Assembly: GCF_900258485.1 (NCBI RefSeq)
Contig: NZ_OGVE01000002.1
Span: forward strand, 288,752-352,751
Reading direction: 5' to 3'
Length of the DNA stretch: 64,000 bases
From: Helcococcus massiliensis
GTDB lineage: Bacteria; Bacillota; Clostridia; Tissierellales; Peptoniphilaceae
The notes below the pieces were generated by a model that saw only the letters and a list, made by a program, of their open reading frames with translations, was not told where the DNA came from and did no database searches. Shown piece after piece: positions 53,160-62,100 of this stretch. Position 1 is the stretch's first letter, and every line of letters begins with the position of its first letter. A program made the translations under genes and the position numbers.

Positions 53160-54289
53160 TCTTCCACCGCCTTATCTACTATTTCAATTAGTTCTTTCTC
53201 TAGTTCAACATCCGCTTTTACAGGGTGACTTTGGCATACTTTATCAAACTTTTCCTTGATTTTAGCAGCGGCCACTTCATCCTTGGAATGCAACTTTGCA
53301 AGGGCGTAATCCATTCTTAGATTTGTGATAAAATTTTTCATGCTTCCTTTAACAGCTTTGACCATGGGATCTTCTAGAATTGACAGGTCTACATTTTCTT
53401 TTTCATTTAAGAGATTTATAAACAATCTTTCAAGCTCCAAACTTACCTTGTAGTATCCTGTCAAGTCGTCATGCTTGGCAAAAAATTCATCTATGGCATC
53501 TTTTGCCTCTGCAAATTTGTGGCCGTCAATAAGCCTTTCAATCTTAGATACCTTAATAGCTTCAGAAAGTGAATTTTCACCCTCTGCCTCAAAGTAATTA
53601 TCAGGCATGTCTTTTAACCTAGTTCCATTTACTGCTAGATAATAAATTTTCAACTGCAACCATAAATATTCTCTTGTACTTTCATCCTTGTTTAATATTT
53701 GTACATTTCTTGCATCATTATTTATTATTTTCCCCTTGAATGGAACTCCATTCAAAATAGCAAAAAACACGCCAACAACAGCAAATAAAAACAAGAAAAC
53801 CAAAACAAGGCCATCTAGTAAAAACATCAAGCCAATAGCAAGAATGGATGTGATTAGATTCAAAATCACTCCCCCATAGTTATATAACTTGTATGGGTAA
53901 GAGTCTCCTAATTGTCCTGGAGGATCCAATAGGCATTGGCCACCTGTCCCTGCCATAGACATTTTCTTAAACTTATAGCCTTCATTTTCATATTTTACCA
54001 AGACATCTGATCCAACCCTAAAAGATACAAACTTATATCCACTTAATAGACCAAATATCAAATGCCCACCCTCATGGATGATGATTTGTAAGTAAAATGC
54101 CGCTATAGCAAAAATGAAAACCAAAACGAAAAACAAAATTTCATTCATACCTAAAAAATCTGGGCTAACCTTCATTTTAATAGAAAATATCATTAAAGAA
54201 ACACCTATCGCAGCTCCTATCAACAGGGGCAGGATAAACCCTGAAATCTTCTTTAATAATGATTTAAACTTATTCATACTTTTCCTCAC
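53156..54289 (-). CDS. M50-type membrane metallopeptidase
   Basis: The 377-residue protein has a membrane zinc-protease motif IIIHEGGHLIFG (HEGGH at 72-76) in the second or third helix. Further helices include LNLITSILAIGLMFLL (the NPDG-like region reads YNYGGVILNL). A soluble helical C-terminal domain (about 215-377) with TPR-like spacing follows. The second zinc ligand region differs from site-2 proteases, so activity is likely but not certain. It is upstream partner of the esterase gene and divergent from treR. Confidence 0.7.
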   Translation of the reverse strand: MRKSMNKFKSLLKKISGFILPLLIGAAIGVSLMIFSIKMKVSPDFLGMNEILFFVLVFIFAIAAFYLQIIIHEGGHLIFGLLSGYKFVSFRVGSDVLVKYENEGYKFKKMSMAGTGGQCLLDPPGQLGDSYPYKLYNYGGVILNLITSILAIGLMFLLDGLVLVFLFLFAVVGVFFAILNGVPFKGKIINNDARNVQILNKDESTREYLWLQLKIYYLAVNGTRLKDMPDNYFEAEGENSLSEAIKVSKIERLIDGHKFAEAKDAIDEFFAKHDDLTGYYKVSLELERLFINLLNEKENVDLSILEDPMVKAVKGSMKNFITNLRMDYALAKLHSKDEVAAAKIKEKFDKVCQSHPVKADVELEKELIEIVDKAVEE

Positions 54290-54322
54290 TTTTTAATTTT
54301 ATATTTAAATTATATTTCTTTA

Positions 54323-54351
54323 TTGACAAAATACAAGTGTGATAATATATA
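54323..54351 (+). promoter_or_regulatory. Promoter of treR
   Basis: Perfect -35 TTGACA, 17-base spacer, -10 TATATA (with an overlapping TATAAT). It lies inside the longest reading frame upstream of treR, which supports the later start at 54381. Confidence 0.75.
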
Positions 54352-54380
54352 ATGAAAGGAAAGAACTTTTGGAGTTAGAT

Positions 54381-55088
54381 ATGAAAAGACCGCTATATAT
54401 AAAGATTTATGATCATTTTAAAAGCTTAATAGAAGACAAGAAACTTTTGCCCGGAGACGAGATAGCTTCGGAAAAAGATTTGATGGAAGAATATGAATGC
54501 TCGAGAGATACGGTAAGAAAGGCTACCACCCTATTAGAGCAACATTCTTACATAAAAAAATCAAGAGGCAAACCCTCAGTGGTTATAGAAAACGACCACT
54601 ATGACTTTCCTGCAGCAAATATAAAAAGTTTCAAGGAATTAAGTAGGGACAGCAAATTTTCTACTAGCACAAAACTTGTAAGTTTAACCTTAAATGATAA
54701 GGATGAATACCCATTTTTGAAAGATATGAAAAGTGATAAAGTTTACCGTATAGCAAGGGTAAGGGAAATTGATAATCAGTCTATCATCTATGATGTAGAC
54801 TACTTGGATGCAGATCTTGTGCCAGATATGACCGAACAAATTGCTGAAGACTCTATTTATGAATATATAGAAGAAGTCCTAGGCATACAGATTGCTTATT
54901 CTGAAAAGAATATTACTGTAAGGCATGCACCGAATAAAATTTTAGATAGTATGGATTTGGTGAAAGATGACTTGGTAGTCCTCGTAAAAAGCAAGACCTA
55001 TACTGATAAAAACGAATTTTTCCAATATACCAGGTCCTTTCATAGGGCTGATAAATTTTCTTTTAATACCTACGCTTTGAGAAAATAA
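54381..55088 (+). CDS. treR: Trehalose operon repressor, GntR/UTRA family
   Basis: The start at 54381 has GGAG 6 bases upstream; the in-frame ATG at 54339 lies upstream of the -10 box and cannot be used from this promoter. The 235 residues have an N-terminal winged helix (PLYIKIYDHFKSLIEDKKLL, SEKDLMEEYECSRDTVRKAT) and a UTRA ligand domain (about 80-235). The position immediately before treP and treC, and similarity to TreR proteins, identify the effector as trehalose 6-phosphate by family knowledge. The likely operator is at 55191. Confidence 0.9.
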   Translation: MKRPLYIKIYDHFKSLIEDKKLLPGDEIASEKDLMEEYECSRDTVRKATTLLEQHSYIKKSRGKPSVVIENDHYDFPAANIKSFKELSRDSKFSTSTKLVSLTLNDKDEYPFLKDMKSDKVYRIARVREIDNQSIIYDVDYLDADLVPDMTEQIAEDSIYEYIEEVLGIQIAYSEKNITVRHAPNKILDSMDLVKDDLVVLVKSKTYTDKNEFFQYTRSFHRADKFSFNTYALRK

Positions 55089-55149
55089 TGAGAGTTTTCA
55101 AACTCTCATTATTTTTTATGCTAAAATCCTGTTAATTATTTAATTTAAC

Positions 55150-55178
55150 TTGATTTTATTATATATCCATGATAACAT
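55150..55178 (+). promoter_or_regulatory. Promoter of treP-treC
   Basis: -35 TTGATT, 17-base spacer, -10 TAACAT. It overlaps the cre-like site and lies just upstream of the TreR-type operator. Confidence 0.6.
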
Positions 55179-55183
55179 TTTCA
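55170..55183 (+). promoter_or_regulatory. cre-like site (catabolite repression)
   Basis: TGATAACATTTTCA agrees with the CcpA consensus TGWNANCGNTNNCA at all fixed positions except one (A for G). It covers the -10 region, a typical repressing position. Confidence 0.6.
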
Positions 55184-55190
55184 TATAAAG

Positions 55191-55204
55191 CATGTACGTA
55201 CATG
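55191..55204. promoter_or_regulatory. TreR-type operator
   Basis: CATGTACGTACATG is a perfect 14-base palindrome between the transcription start and the treP ribosome site. Its TGTACGTACA core resembles the TTGTATATACAA-type operators of TreR. Confidence 0.65.
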
Positions 55205-55222
55205 TAAATAAGGGAGGAAATC

Positions 55223-56680
55223 ATGGCAAAATATACAAATGATGCTAATCAACTACTTACTTTAGTAGGTGGTAAAAGCAATATTAAGTCAGTTACTCAT
55301 TGTATTACAAGAATGAGATTTGTACTTAATGACTTATCAAAAGCTGATATCAAAGCTATTGAAAGCCTAGACTCAGTAAAAGGTACCTTTACTCAAGCTG
55401 GTCAATTCCAAGTTATAATCGGTAATGATGTTGCAGACTTCTACAACGAATTTACAAGATTATCAGGAATCGAAGGTGTTTCAAAAGAACAAGTGAAGGC
55501 TGATGCTAAAGATAACCAAAACTGGTTACAAAAATTGATGTCAAACTTAGCTGAAATCTTTGCACCAATCATTCCAGCACTTGTTGTTGGTGGTTTGATC
55601 TTAGGTTTTAGAAATATTCTTGAAGGTGTTAAAATGTTCAACGACCTTGGACAATTCACACTAAAAGAAGGTACACAAACAATCACAAATATATCACCAT
55701 TCTGGAATGGTGTAAACCACTTCTTATGGCTACCTGCTGAAGCTATATTCCACTTCTTACCTGTAGCTATCACATGGTCAGTAACAAGAAAGATGGGAGC
55801 AACACAAATATTAGGTATTATTTTAGGTATTACTTTAGTTTCTCCACAATTGCTAAACGCTTATGGAGTTGCTGGCGCAGAAGCTGGTTCAATCCCACAA
55901 TGGGACTTTGGTTACTTCCAATTAAACATGATTGGTTATCAAGCACAAGTTATTCCAGCTATGTTAGCAGGTTTCACACTTGTTTACCTAGAAAGATTCT
56001 TCAAGAAAATCATTCCTAATGTAGTATCAATGATCTTTGTACCATTCTTCGCATTATTACTTTCTGTAATAGTTGCCCACACAATCTTAGGACCAATTGG
56101 TTGGAAGATCGGTTCAGCTATATCAACAGTTGTATACTCAGGATTAACATCAGCATTTAACTGGTTATTTGCAGCAGTGTTTGGATTCTTCTACGCACCA
56201 CTTGTAATTACCGGTTTACACCACATGACAAATGCTATCGACTTAGAATTAATTAACCAAACTGCAACAGCTACACAAGCAGGTACAACCCTACTATGGC
56301 CAATGATTGCATTATCAAACATAGCTCAAGGTTCTGCAGTTGCTGCAACAGTATTCTTAAACAAAGCTGACGCAAAACACAAAGAAGTTGCTATTCCATC
56401 ATGGATTTCAGCATGGTTAGGTGTTACAGAACCAGCAATGTTTGGGGTTAACGTTAAATTAAGATATCCATTCCTAGCAGCAATGATTGGTTCATCATTA
56501 GCAGCTGTATTCTCAGTAGTTACAAATACAGGAGCTTTATCAATCGGCGTTGGTGGTATACCAGGATTCTTATCATTCCCACTTGAAAAATGGGGAACAT
56601 TCTTTATAGCAATGATAATAGCTATAGTAGTACCATTTGTACTAACAATAGTTTTTTCAAAAAGAAAAGAAAATAAATAG
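55223..56680 (+). CDS. treP: Trehalose-specific PTS transporter EIIBC
   Basis: The 485-residue membrane permease phosphorylates trehalose while importing it. The EIIB domain (1-85) has the phosphocysteine in THCITRMRF (Cys27). The EIIC domain (about 105-485) has ten or so helices with GLHHMTNAIDLELI and SNIAQGSAVAATVF. No EIIA domain is fused, so it must borrow a glucose-type EIIA encoded elsewhere. GGAGG lies before the ATG. It is followed nine bases later by treC. Confidence 0.93.
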   Translation: MAKYTNDANQLLTLVGGKSNIKSVTHCITRMRFVLNDLSKADIKAIESLDSVKGTFTQAGQFQVIIGNDVADFYNEFTRLSGIEGVSKEQVKADAKDNQNWLQKLMSNLAEIFAPIIPALVVGGLILGFRNILEGVKMFNDLGQFTLKEGTQTITNISPFWNGVNHFLWLPAEAIFHFLPVAITWSVTRKMGATQILGIILGITLVSPQLLNAYGVAGAEAGSIPQWDFGYFQLNMIGYQAQVIPAMLAGFTLVYLERFFKKIIPNVVSMIFVPFFALLLSVIVAHTILGPIGWKIGSAISTVVYSGLTSAFNWLFAAVFGFFYAPLVITGLHHMTNAIDLELINQTATATQAGTTLLWPMIALSNIAQGSAVAATVFLNKADAKHKEVAIPSWISAWLGVTEPAMFGVNVKLRYPFLAAMIGSSLAAVFSVVTNTGALSIGVGGIPGFLSFPLEKWGTFFIAMIIAIVVPFVLTIVFSKRKENK

Positions 56681-56689
56681 GGAGAATAA

Positions 56690-58315
56690 ATGAATAGCAA
56701 ATTCAAAGAATATGCTATCTATCAAATTTACCCAAAGTCATTCCAAGACACTAATAGTGATGGATTTGGCGATTTAGAGGGAGTCATTAAAAGACTCCCT
56801 CTTTTAGCTAAACTAGGCATTGACATGATTTGGCTGTCACCTTTTTATAAGTCACACCAATATGACAACGGTTATGATGTTGACGACTACAAGTCAATAG
56901 ATCCTAGATATGGGGACTTTGAAGTTTTTGATAGACTAGTAGCAGAAGCAAAGAAATATAATATAGGAATAATGTTGGATATGGTATTTAACCATACTTC
57001 TATCCACCATGAGTGGTTCCAAGAATCCTTGAAGGGTAATAAAAAATACCAAGATTATTATATTTGGAAGGATGAAGAAGAAATAACTAACTGGGAGTCT
57101 AAATTTGGTGGGTCTGCTTGGGAATATTGCGAAGAATTAGACAAGTACTACCTTCACTTATATCATCCAAACCAAGCAGATTTGAACTGGAAAAACCCAC
57201 AAGTAAGAAATGAATTTTCCGATGTCCTAAGATTTTGGATGGACAAGGGCGTAAAAGGTTTTAGGTTTGATGTAATAAATGTAACCACAAAACCCGATGT
57301 TTACGAAGATGACCACATAGGTGATGGTAGAAGATTTTACACTGACGGTCCACAATTGATGGGTTGGATGCATGAAATTTATGACAAGGCAGGCTTTGAT
57401 GAATCCATAGTGACTGTAGCTGAACTTTCATCCACCAGCATAGAAAATTCAAACAAATATACCAATCCTAAAAATGGTATATTCTCAATGGCCTTCAACT
57501 TCCACCATTTAAAGGTTGACTATGTAGATGGTAACAAGTGGACAGTTACAGATATGGACTGGAATGACTTCTTTACTTTAATTGATGAATGGCAAAGAAA
57601 GGCAGAAGAACAAGATGGATGGTCAGCATGGTTCTTAAATAATCACGACCAACCTAGAGCAGTTTCAAGATTTGGAAATCCTGAAAAATATCATTATGAA
57701 TCCGCAACAGCCTTGGCAACATTGACCCACTTGATGAGGGGAACTCCTTACGTTTACCAGGGTGAAGAAATCGGTATGACTAATCCAGATTATGAATCTA
57801 TCGATGACTATGAAGACTATGAATCAACCAACTATTATAAAATCTTAGTTGAAAATGGTACATCTGAAGAAGATGCCTTAAAGGCAATTAACTTTAAATC
57901 TAGAGACAACTCAAGGGCACCGTTAAGGTGGGATGATAGTGAATATGGTGGTTTCTCCGATGTTGAACCTTGGATAGGTGTAAACAAGGACAAATCTATC
58001 AACTACATGGATGCTATAAATGACAAACATTCTGTATTTTACCACTACCAAGACTTGATAAGATTGAGAAAAGAACACAAGGCTATTGCTTATGGATCAT
58101 ACAAGTCCCTATACTTTGATGACAAGGTTTATATTTTTGAAAGAGCATATGAAGATGAAAAACTAGTAGTTTTAATCAATGTTTCTGAAGAAGAATATGA
58201 ACTTTCAGATACTATCAAGGAAACAATAAAAGATGGAAATATAATTTCCAACAACTACAGTAACTTTAATTTTAGCAAACTTGCTCCTTATCAAGCTGTC
58301 GTAGTTTCTATATAA
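56690..58315 (+). CDS. treC: Alpha,alpha-phosphotrehalase
   Basis: The GH13 enzyme hydrolyses trehalose 6-phosphate to glucose and glucose 6-phosphate in the cytoplasm. The 541-residue length is standard. Conserved regions visible: DMVFNHTS, GFRFDVINV (nucleophile Asp), VTVAELSS (acid/base Glu) and NNHDQPRAVSRFG. The N-terminus KEYAIYQIYPKSFQDTNSDG is typical of the oligo-1,6-glucosidase/TreC group. It is co-transcribed with treP. Confidence 0.95.
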   Translation: MNSKFKEYAIYQIYPKSFQDTNSDGFGDLEGVIKRLPLLAKLGIDMIWLSPFYKSHQYDNGYDVDDYKSIDPRYGDFEVFDRLVAEAKKYNIGIMLDMVFNHTSIHHEWFQESLKGNKKYQDYYIWKDEEEITNWESKFGGSAWEYCEELDKYYLHLYHPNQADLNWKNPQVRNEFSDVLRFWMDKGVKGFRFDVINVTTKPDVYEDDHIGDGRRFYTDGPQLMGWMHEIYDKAGFDESIVTVAELSSTSIENSNKYTNPKNGIFSMAFNFHHLKVDYVDGNKWTVTDMDWNDFFTLIDEWQRKAEEQDGWSAWFLNNHDQPRAVSRFGNPEKYHYESATALATLTHLMRGTPYVYQGEEIGMTNPDYESIDDYEDYESTNYYKILVENGTSEEDALKAINFKSRDNSRAPLRWDDSEYGGFSDVEPWIGVNKDKSINYMDAINDKHSVFYHYQDLIRLRKEHKAIAYGSYKSLYFDDKVYIFERAYEDEKLVVLINVSEEEYELSDTIKETIKDGNIISNNYSNFNFSKLAPYQAVVVSI

Positions 58316-58323
58316 TAAGGAAA

Positions 58324-58359
58324 AATTCCTTATCCGATAATTGGATAAGGAATTTTTTA
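58324..58359 (+). terminator. Terminator of the tre operon
   Basis: AATTCCTTATCC/GGATAAGGAATT stem with loop GATAATT and a T6 tail. Confidence 0.93.
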
Positions 58360-58364
58360 TTCTT

Positions 58365-58760
58365 CACTTTTCATGGATATTTTAGGGTTTCTTGCTGCTG
58401 TCATGAATTACGTCCTCAAGGTTTCATGACTATTCAAGCATTTCTTGCTCCTGTCATGAATTCTGACCTTAAAGTTTCATGACTATTCTAGCATTTCTTG
58501 CTCCTGTCATGAATTCCGTCCCTAACTTTTCATGACTAATCTAGACTTTTCTTCTCCTGTCATGAATTCTTTCTCAAACTTTTCATGTCTACTCTAGCCT
58601 TTCTTGCTACTGTCATGAATTATGTCCTCAAGGTTTCATGACTATTCTAGCATTTCCTTCTCCTGTCATGAATCCTGCCCATAACTTTTCATGACTATTT
58701 AAGCATTACCTTCTACTGTCATGAATTCTGTAGCAAAATTGTCATGTAGATGCTGAAATA
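58365..58760. repeat. Tandem hairpin array, 53-bp period (family A, copy 2)
   Basis: CTGTCATGAA occurs at 58398, 58451, 58504, 58557, 58610, 58663 and 58716, exactly 53 bp apart each time, with a partial unit before. Arms GTCATGAA and TTCATGAC (for example 58400-58407 and 58423-58430) are 15 bases apart; the spacer is ctattctagcatttcttgct-like. It is the same unit as at 1432-1663. The array fills the gap between the convergent treC and dus genes and is on the exit side of dus, which has no clear terminator before it. Confidence 0.92.
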
Positions 58761-58798
58761 TTCTGATCCTTGCATATTTTTGATTTATTTAAAATTTA

Positions 58799-59779
58799 TT
58801 ATTCTTCAAATAAGTCTAGGTTTTCTTTGATAAAATTATCTGTTATTTCTCTTGCTTGGTCAATATCCTTTGTCCTTACAAGGTCAGCTCTCAATTTGCT
58901 TGCTCCTCTGAAGTCTTTGATATAACACTTGTATAGTCTATTTAGCATTTTTCTAAGTTGAGGTTCTTTTTCAACCATTTCTTGGTAATAGTCAAAGTGG
59001 TAATACATAAGATCAAAGTAATCTTTTATAGAGTGATCTTTGGCTTCTTTTTCAAAGGCATAGATATTTGAAAATATTCCTCTGCCTATCATTATTCCAT
59101 CTACTCCATATTTTTCAGCAAGCTCTAAACCAACTTTCCTATCTGCTATATCTCCATTTATAGTGATAAGGGTTTGAGGAGCTATCTCATCTCTAAGCTT
59201 AACTATCTCAGGGATAAGCTCCCAATGAGCATCAACCATAGACATTTCTTTTTTTGTACGTAGATGGATGGATAAATTTACTATATCTTGTTTAAGTAAG
59301 TGAGTAATCCATTCCTTCCATTCATCGATTTCATAGTAGCCTATCCTAGTTTTAACAGATACAGGGAGGCCTCCTTCTTTGGCTGCAGCAATGATTTCAG
59401 CTGCGTCCTCTGGTTTCTTTATAAGGCCTGCTCCTCTGCCTTGTTTGACAACATTAGCCGCAGGACATCCCATATTTATATCAACACCTGCATAACCCAT
59501 TTCAGCTAATCCCTTGGCCATGGCTGAAAAATCACTTGGATTGTCTCCCCAAATGTGTCCTACTATAGGCTGCTCATCTTCTGTAAATATCAACCTTCCC
59601 CTTAAAGAAAATACTCCCTCTTCATGGGTGTAGGCTTGGGCGTTGGTAAATTCGGTAAAGTATACATCTGGCGCTCCAGCCTTGGCAACCACATGTCTAA
59701 AGACTATATCAGTCACATCTTCCATGGGCGCTAGTATAAAAAATGGTTTTGGTAAGTCATTCCAAAAATTATTGTTCAT
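58799..59779 (-). CDS. dus: tRNA-dihydrouridine synthase
   Basis: The 326-residue FMN enzyme reduces specific uridines in the tRNA D-loop. It has the flavin-site start [11 protein letters not shown] (14-24), the catalytic cysteine in [19 protein letters not shown] (Cys105), KTRIGY, and the phosphate-binding [10 protein letters not shown]. The family (DusA/B/C) of the Firmicutes enzyme is not obvious. Confidence 0.93.
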   Translation of the reverse strand: MNNNFWNDLPKPFFILAPMEDVTDIVFRHVVAKAGAPDVYFTEFTNAQAYTHEEGVFSLRGRLIFTEDEQPIVGHIWGDNPSDFSAMAKGLAEMGYAGVDINMGCPAANVVKQGRGAGLIKKPEDAAEIIAAAKEGGLPVSVKTRIGYYEIDEWKEWITHLLKQDIVNLSIHLRTKKEMSMVDAHWELIPEIVKLRDEIAPQTLITINGDIADRKVGLELAEKYGVDGIMIGRGIFSNIYAFEKEAKDHSIKDYFDLMYYHFDYYQEMVEKEPQLRKMLNRLYKCYIKDFRGASKLRADLVRTKDIDQAREITDNFIKENLDLFEE

Positions 59780-59815
59780 AAGTCCTCTTTCATCTCTTTG
59801 CTTTAGTATTGGTAT

Positions 59816-59844
59816 ATTTTACCATTATAAAAAAATATATTCAA
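59816..59844 (-). promoter_or_regulatory. Promoter of dus
   Basis: Minus strand: -35 TTGAAT, 17-base spacer, -10 TAAAAT. Confidence 0.6.
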
Positions 59845-59884
59845 TTTAGTGATTTATTTAATAATCTTTTGAAATTTAAACAAT

Positions 59885-59917
59885 AAAAATGCTACAGTTA
59901 ATTAAAACCGTAGCATT
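59885..59917 (-). terminator. Terminator of the acetoin reductase gene
   Basis: AATGCTACxGTT/AACxGTAGCATT stem with a U5 tail in leftward transcripts. Confidence 0.85.
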
Positions 59918-59926
59918 CTCTATATT

Positions 59927-60682
59927 TTAATGGAATACTGTACCACCGTCCACTATGATAGTTTGTCCAGTTATATAGTTAGCATCTTCTGATGCCAAGA
60001 AAGAAATCACATTTGCAATATCTTCCGGTTGAGCCAACCTACCTAGAGTAACTCCTTTAGCAAACATATCTAAAACTTCATCTGGTGTTTGTCCACTTTG
60101 TTGTGAAATTTCTTCTGCAGATTTCTTAATCATTGGTGTAAGAGCTGATCCTGGAGCATAGGCATTTACAGTTATTTTATGCTCTGCTAATTCACGAGCT
60201 GCTGTTTGAGTTAAACCTCTAACCGCAAACTTTGTTGAACCATAAAGACCAATTCCTATATTACCAACCACTCCAGCTTGAGAAGCAGCATTTATAATCT
60301 TACCACCATTTCCTTGTTTGATAAATTGTTCTGCAGCAGCCTGCATGCCCCATAATACACCACCTGCATTTACAGCATATGCCTTGTCTAAGTCATTTTG
60401 TCTCATTGCCATGAGCGGACCTGAAGGTGCAACTCCTGCATTGTTGATCAAAACATCTAAGTGACCATATTTTTCAACTACTTTTTCAACAGCTTGGAAG
60501 AATGATTCTCTGTCTGAAACATCTACTTTTACAGCAAAACCATCAATTGAATCCGCTACTTCTTTTGCCAAGTCTAAATTAAAATCTAGGATAGCTACTT
60601 TGAAGCCATCTTTAGCTAATCTCCTTGCAGCAGCTTCACCTATACCTTGAGCTCCACCTGTTATTATTGCAACTTTTGTCAT
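59927..60682 (-). CDS. butA: Acetoin/diacetyl reductase (short-chain dehydrogenase)
   Basis: The 251-residue SDR has TGGAQGIG (8-15), NNAG (80-83), Ser134 and the YxxxK pair (Tyr147, Lys151). The blocks GGVLWGMQAAAEQF, NAASQAGVVGN and KFAVRGLTQTAARELA closely follow BudC/ButA enzymes that interconvert diacetyl, acetoin and 2,3-butanediol with NADH. This supports acetoin metabolism, and possibly an acetoin substrate for the dehydrogenase operon at 12.6-18.4 kb. It is monocistronic. Confidence 0.85.
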   Translation of the reverse strand: MTKVAIITGGAQGIGEAAARRLAKDGFKVAILDFNLDLAKEVADSIDGFAVKVDVSDRESFFQAVEKVVEKYGHLDVLINNAGVAPSGPLMAMRQNDLDKAYAVNAGGVLWGMQAAAEQFIKQGNGGKIINAASQAGVVGNIGIGLYGSTKFAVRGLTQTAARELAEHKITVNAYAPGSALTPMIKKSAEEISQQSGQTPDEVLDMFAKGVTLGRLAQPEDIANVISFLASEDANYITGQTIIVDGGTVFH

Positions 60683-60720
60683 ATTATCCTCCCTTATTTT
60701 TTATATTCTATTTATAATCT

Positions 60721-60729
60721 ATTATATCA
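60721..60729 (-). promoter_or_regulatory. Extended -10 promoter of the acetoin reductase gene
   Basis: Minus strand TGATATAAT, 38 bases before the ATG. No convincing -35. Confidence 0.55.
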
Positions 60730-60764
60730 TTTTGCAAGAATAAAGCTAAATTAAAGGTTTTTAA

Positions 60765-60810
60765 TAAAAAAATGGTGTGCAGACTAGATTTAACTAATCC
60801 ACAACACCAT
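60765..60810 (-). terminator. Terminator of the large membrane protein gene
   Basis: ATGGTGT/ACACCAT stem with additional inner pairing and a U7 tail in leftward transcripts. Confidence 0.75.
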
Positions 60811-60845
60811 ATAAACAAATTATATTTTTTTATAAATTTCTTTTA

Positions 60846-61928
60846 TTAGTTTTCTTCTATAAATCTTTCATTAGAAACTCTTGAACCTAATGAACCACCA
60901 AACATTGCTGCAATAGCACTTAATAACAATCCAACAAAGATTAATAATGAAGCCTTGCTTGATGTGCTTGCTACATCATTACCAGTTTCTTTAGCTTGTT
61001 CTACAGTCTTGTCAGCTGTATCTTTAGCTTGTTCTACTGCCTTTGTAACTTCTACTGAAGCTTCGTTAAATGTTTTTTCTGCTTGTGCATATGTTTTTTG
61101 TAGACCGTCATAAATGTTGTTTGATATTTCTTCAACTTCAGCTTCTGATAGGTCTGAGTTCTTTGATACTGCATTTGTAATATCTTCTTGAGATACTGAT
61201 TTTGCAATATCTTCTGCTCTTGCACCTATTTTGTCTGCTGTATCCTTAGCAATTATTTCTGCATTTTCAGGATTTAAAGCTATATCTTTAGCTGCTTGTT
61301 TGATTTCTTCCACTGATACGTCAACTTGTGATTGTAAGTATCCTGGTCTTAATTTTTCATTTTCTGAATCTTTTAAGTATTTTTCAATGTTTGCTTGTAA
61401 TTCTTCTGCATCAACACCTTCAACTTGTTCAGCTACTTTTTCAAAAGCTGTTGAACTTAATGATGATACATTTTCAGCTACTGTAGATGCTGCTGCACCT
61501 GCTGCGTCTGTAGCTACACCTGCTACTGAACCTGCTGCGTTTGCTGCAGTTTTAACTGTTGCTGTAACAGCTGTGAATAACATTACAACTACTAAAGCCA
61601 TTGATAATGCCCATGATAGGAAACCATGTAGTAAACCAACTCTTTTAGCTGCTAGTCCTCCAACAAAACCTGCTGCAAATAAAGATACTAATAATTGAAC
61701 TACTGTCCAAATACCAACACCTGTAAATAATCCACTAAATGGATTTGATGATTGAAAATCTAAAGTTGCAAATCCAATTGATGATCCTATAAAACTTAGT
61801 AAGAACATTACAGCAATAAATGTTACTGCACCAGCGAATATTGCTGACCATGAAATGTTATTTCCTATTTCATGTCTACTTGTTCTCCTTTCAATTCTTT
61901 CTTGTAAAACTTCTTCTCTATTTTTCAT
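60846..61928 (-). CDS. Membrane protein with an alanine-rich helical insertion
   Basis: The start at 61928 has AGGAGG 5 bases upstream, so the 39 residues upstream in the same frame are not coding. The 360 residues comprise a cytoplasmic start (1-28), two to three helices with GVGIWTVVQLLVSLFAAGFVGGLAA and LLHGFLSWALSMALVVVMLF, and a long Ala/Glu/Lys-rich amphipathic, probably coiled-coil domain (about 135-315, TVEQAKETGNDVA). A final helix (LLIFVGLLLSAIAAMFGGSLG) closes the protein. The central domain resembles apolipoprotein/YtxH-like helical segments. I do not recognise the family; an envelope-stress role is a guess. Confidence 0.6.
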   Translation of the reverse strand: MKNREEVLQERIERRTSRHEIGNNISWSAIFAGAVTFIAVMFLLSFIGSSIGFATLDFQSSNPFSGLFTGVGIWTVVQLLVSLFAAGFVGGLAAKRVGLLHGFLSWALSMALVVVMLFTAVTATVKTAANAAGSVAGVATDAAGAAASTVAENVSSLSSTAFEKVAEQVEGVDAEELQANIEKYLKDSENEKLRPGYLQSQVDVSVEEIKQAAKDIALNPENAEIIAKDTADKIGARAEDIAKSVSQEDITNAVSKNSDLSEAEVEEISNNIYDGLQKTYAQAEKTFNEASVEVTKAVEQAKDTADKTVEQAKETGNDVASTSSKASLLIFVGLLLSAIAAMFGGSLGSRVSNERFIEEN

Positions 61929-62038
61929 AATTCCTCCTAATAATTCGTCTACAGTCTTATATATAACCGATAAATATTTTTTCAAACATCTAGCATAAAT
62001 ATGTCCGAAACTTTTTACACAAAAATAGGCTATAGTCA

Positions 62039-62067
62039 TTAACAAATACAGGTTTTTTTGGTATAAT
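62039..62067 (+). promoter_or_regulatory. Promoter of yebC
   Basis: -35 TTAACA, 17-base spacer, -10 TATAAT, 34 bases before the ATG. Confidence 0.7.
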
Positions 62068-62100
62068 ATTTTAGTTAATAATTATGAAAGAAGGTATCCA

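Noticed and set aside
54339..54380. An earlier in-frame ATG for treR.
   Set aside because: It lies upstream of the -10 box of the treR promoter and lacks a ribosome site.
58398..58760. Regular repeats resembling a CRISPR array.
   Set aside because: The whole 53-bp unit is conserved with no unique spacers, each unit is itself an inverted repeat, and no cas genes are in the window.
61929..62045. Thirty-nine extra N-terminal residues of the large membrane protein.
   Set aside because: A strong AGGAGG site precedes the ATG at 61928, and the upstream codons include the promoter region.
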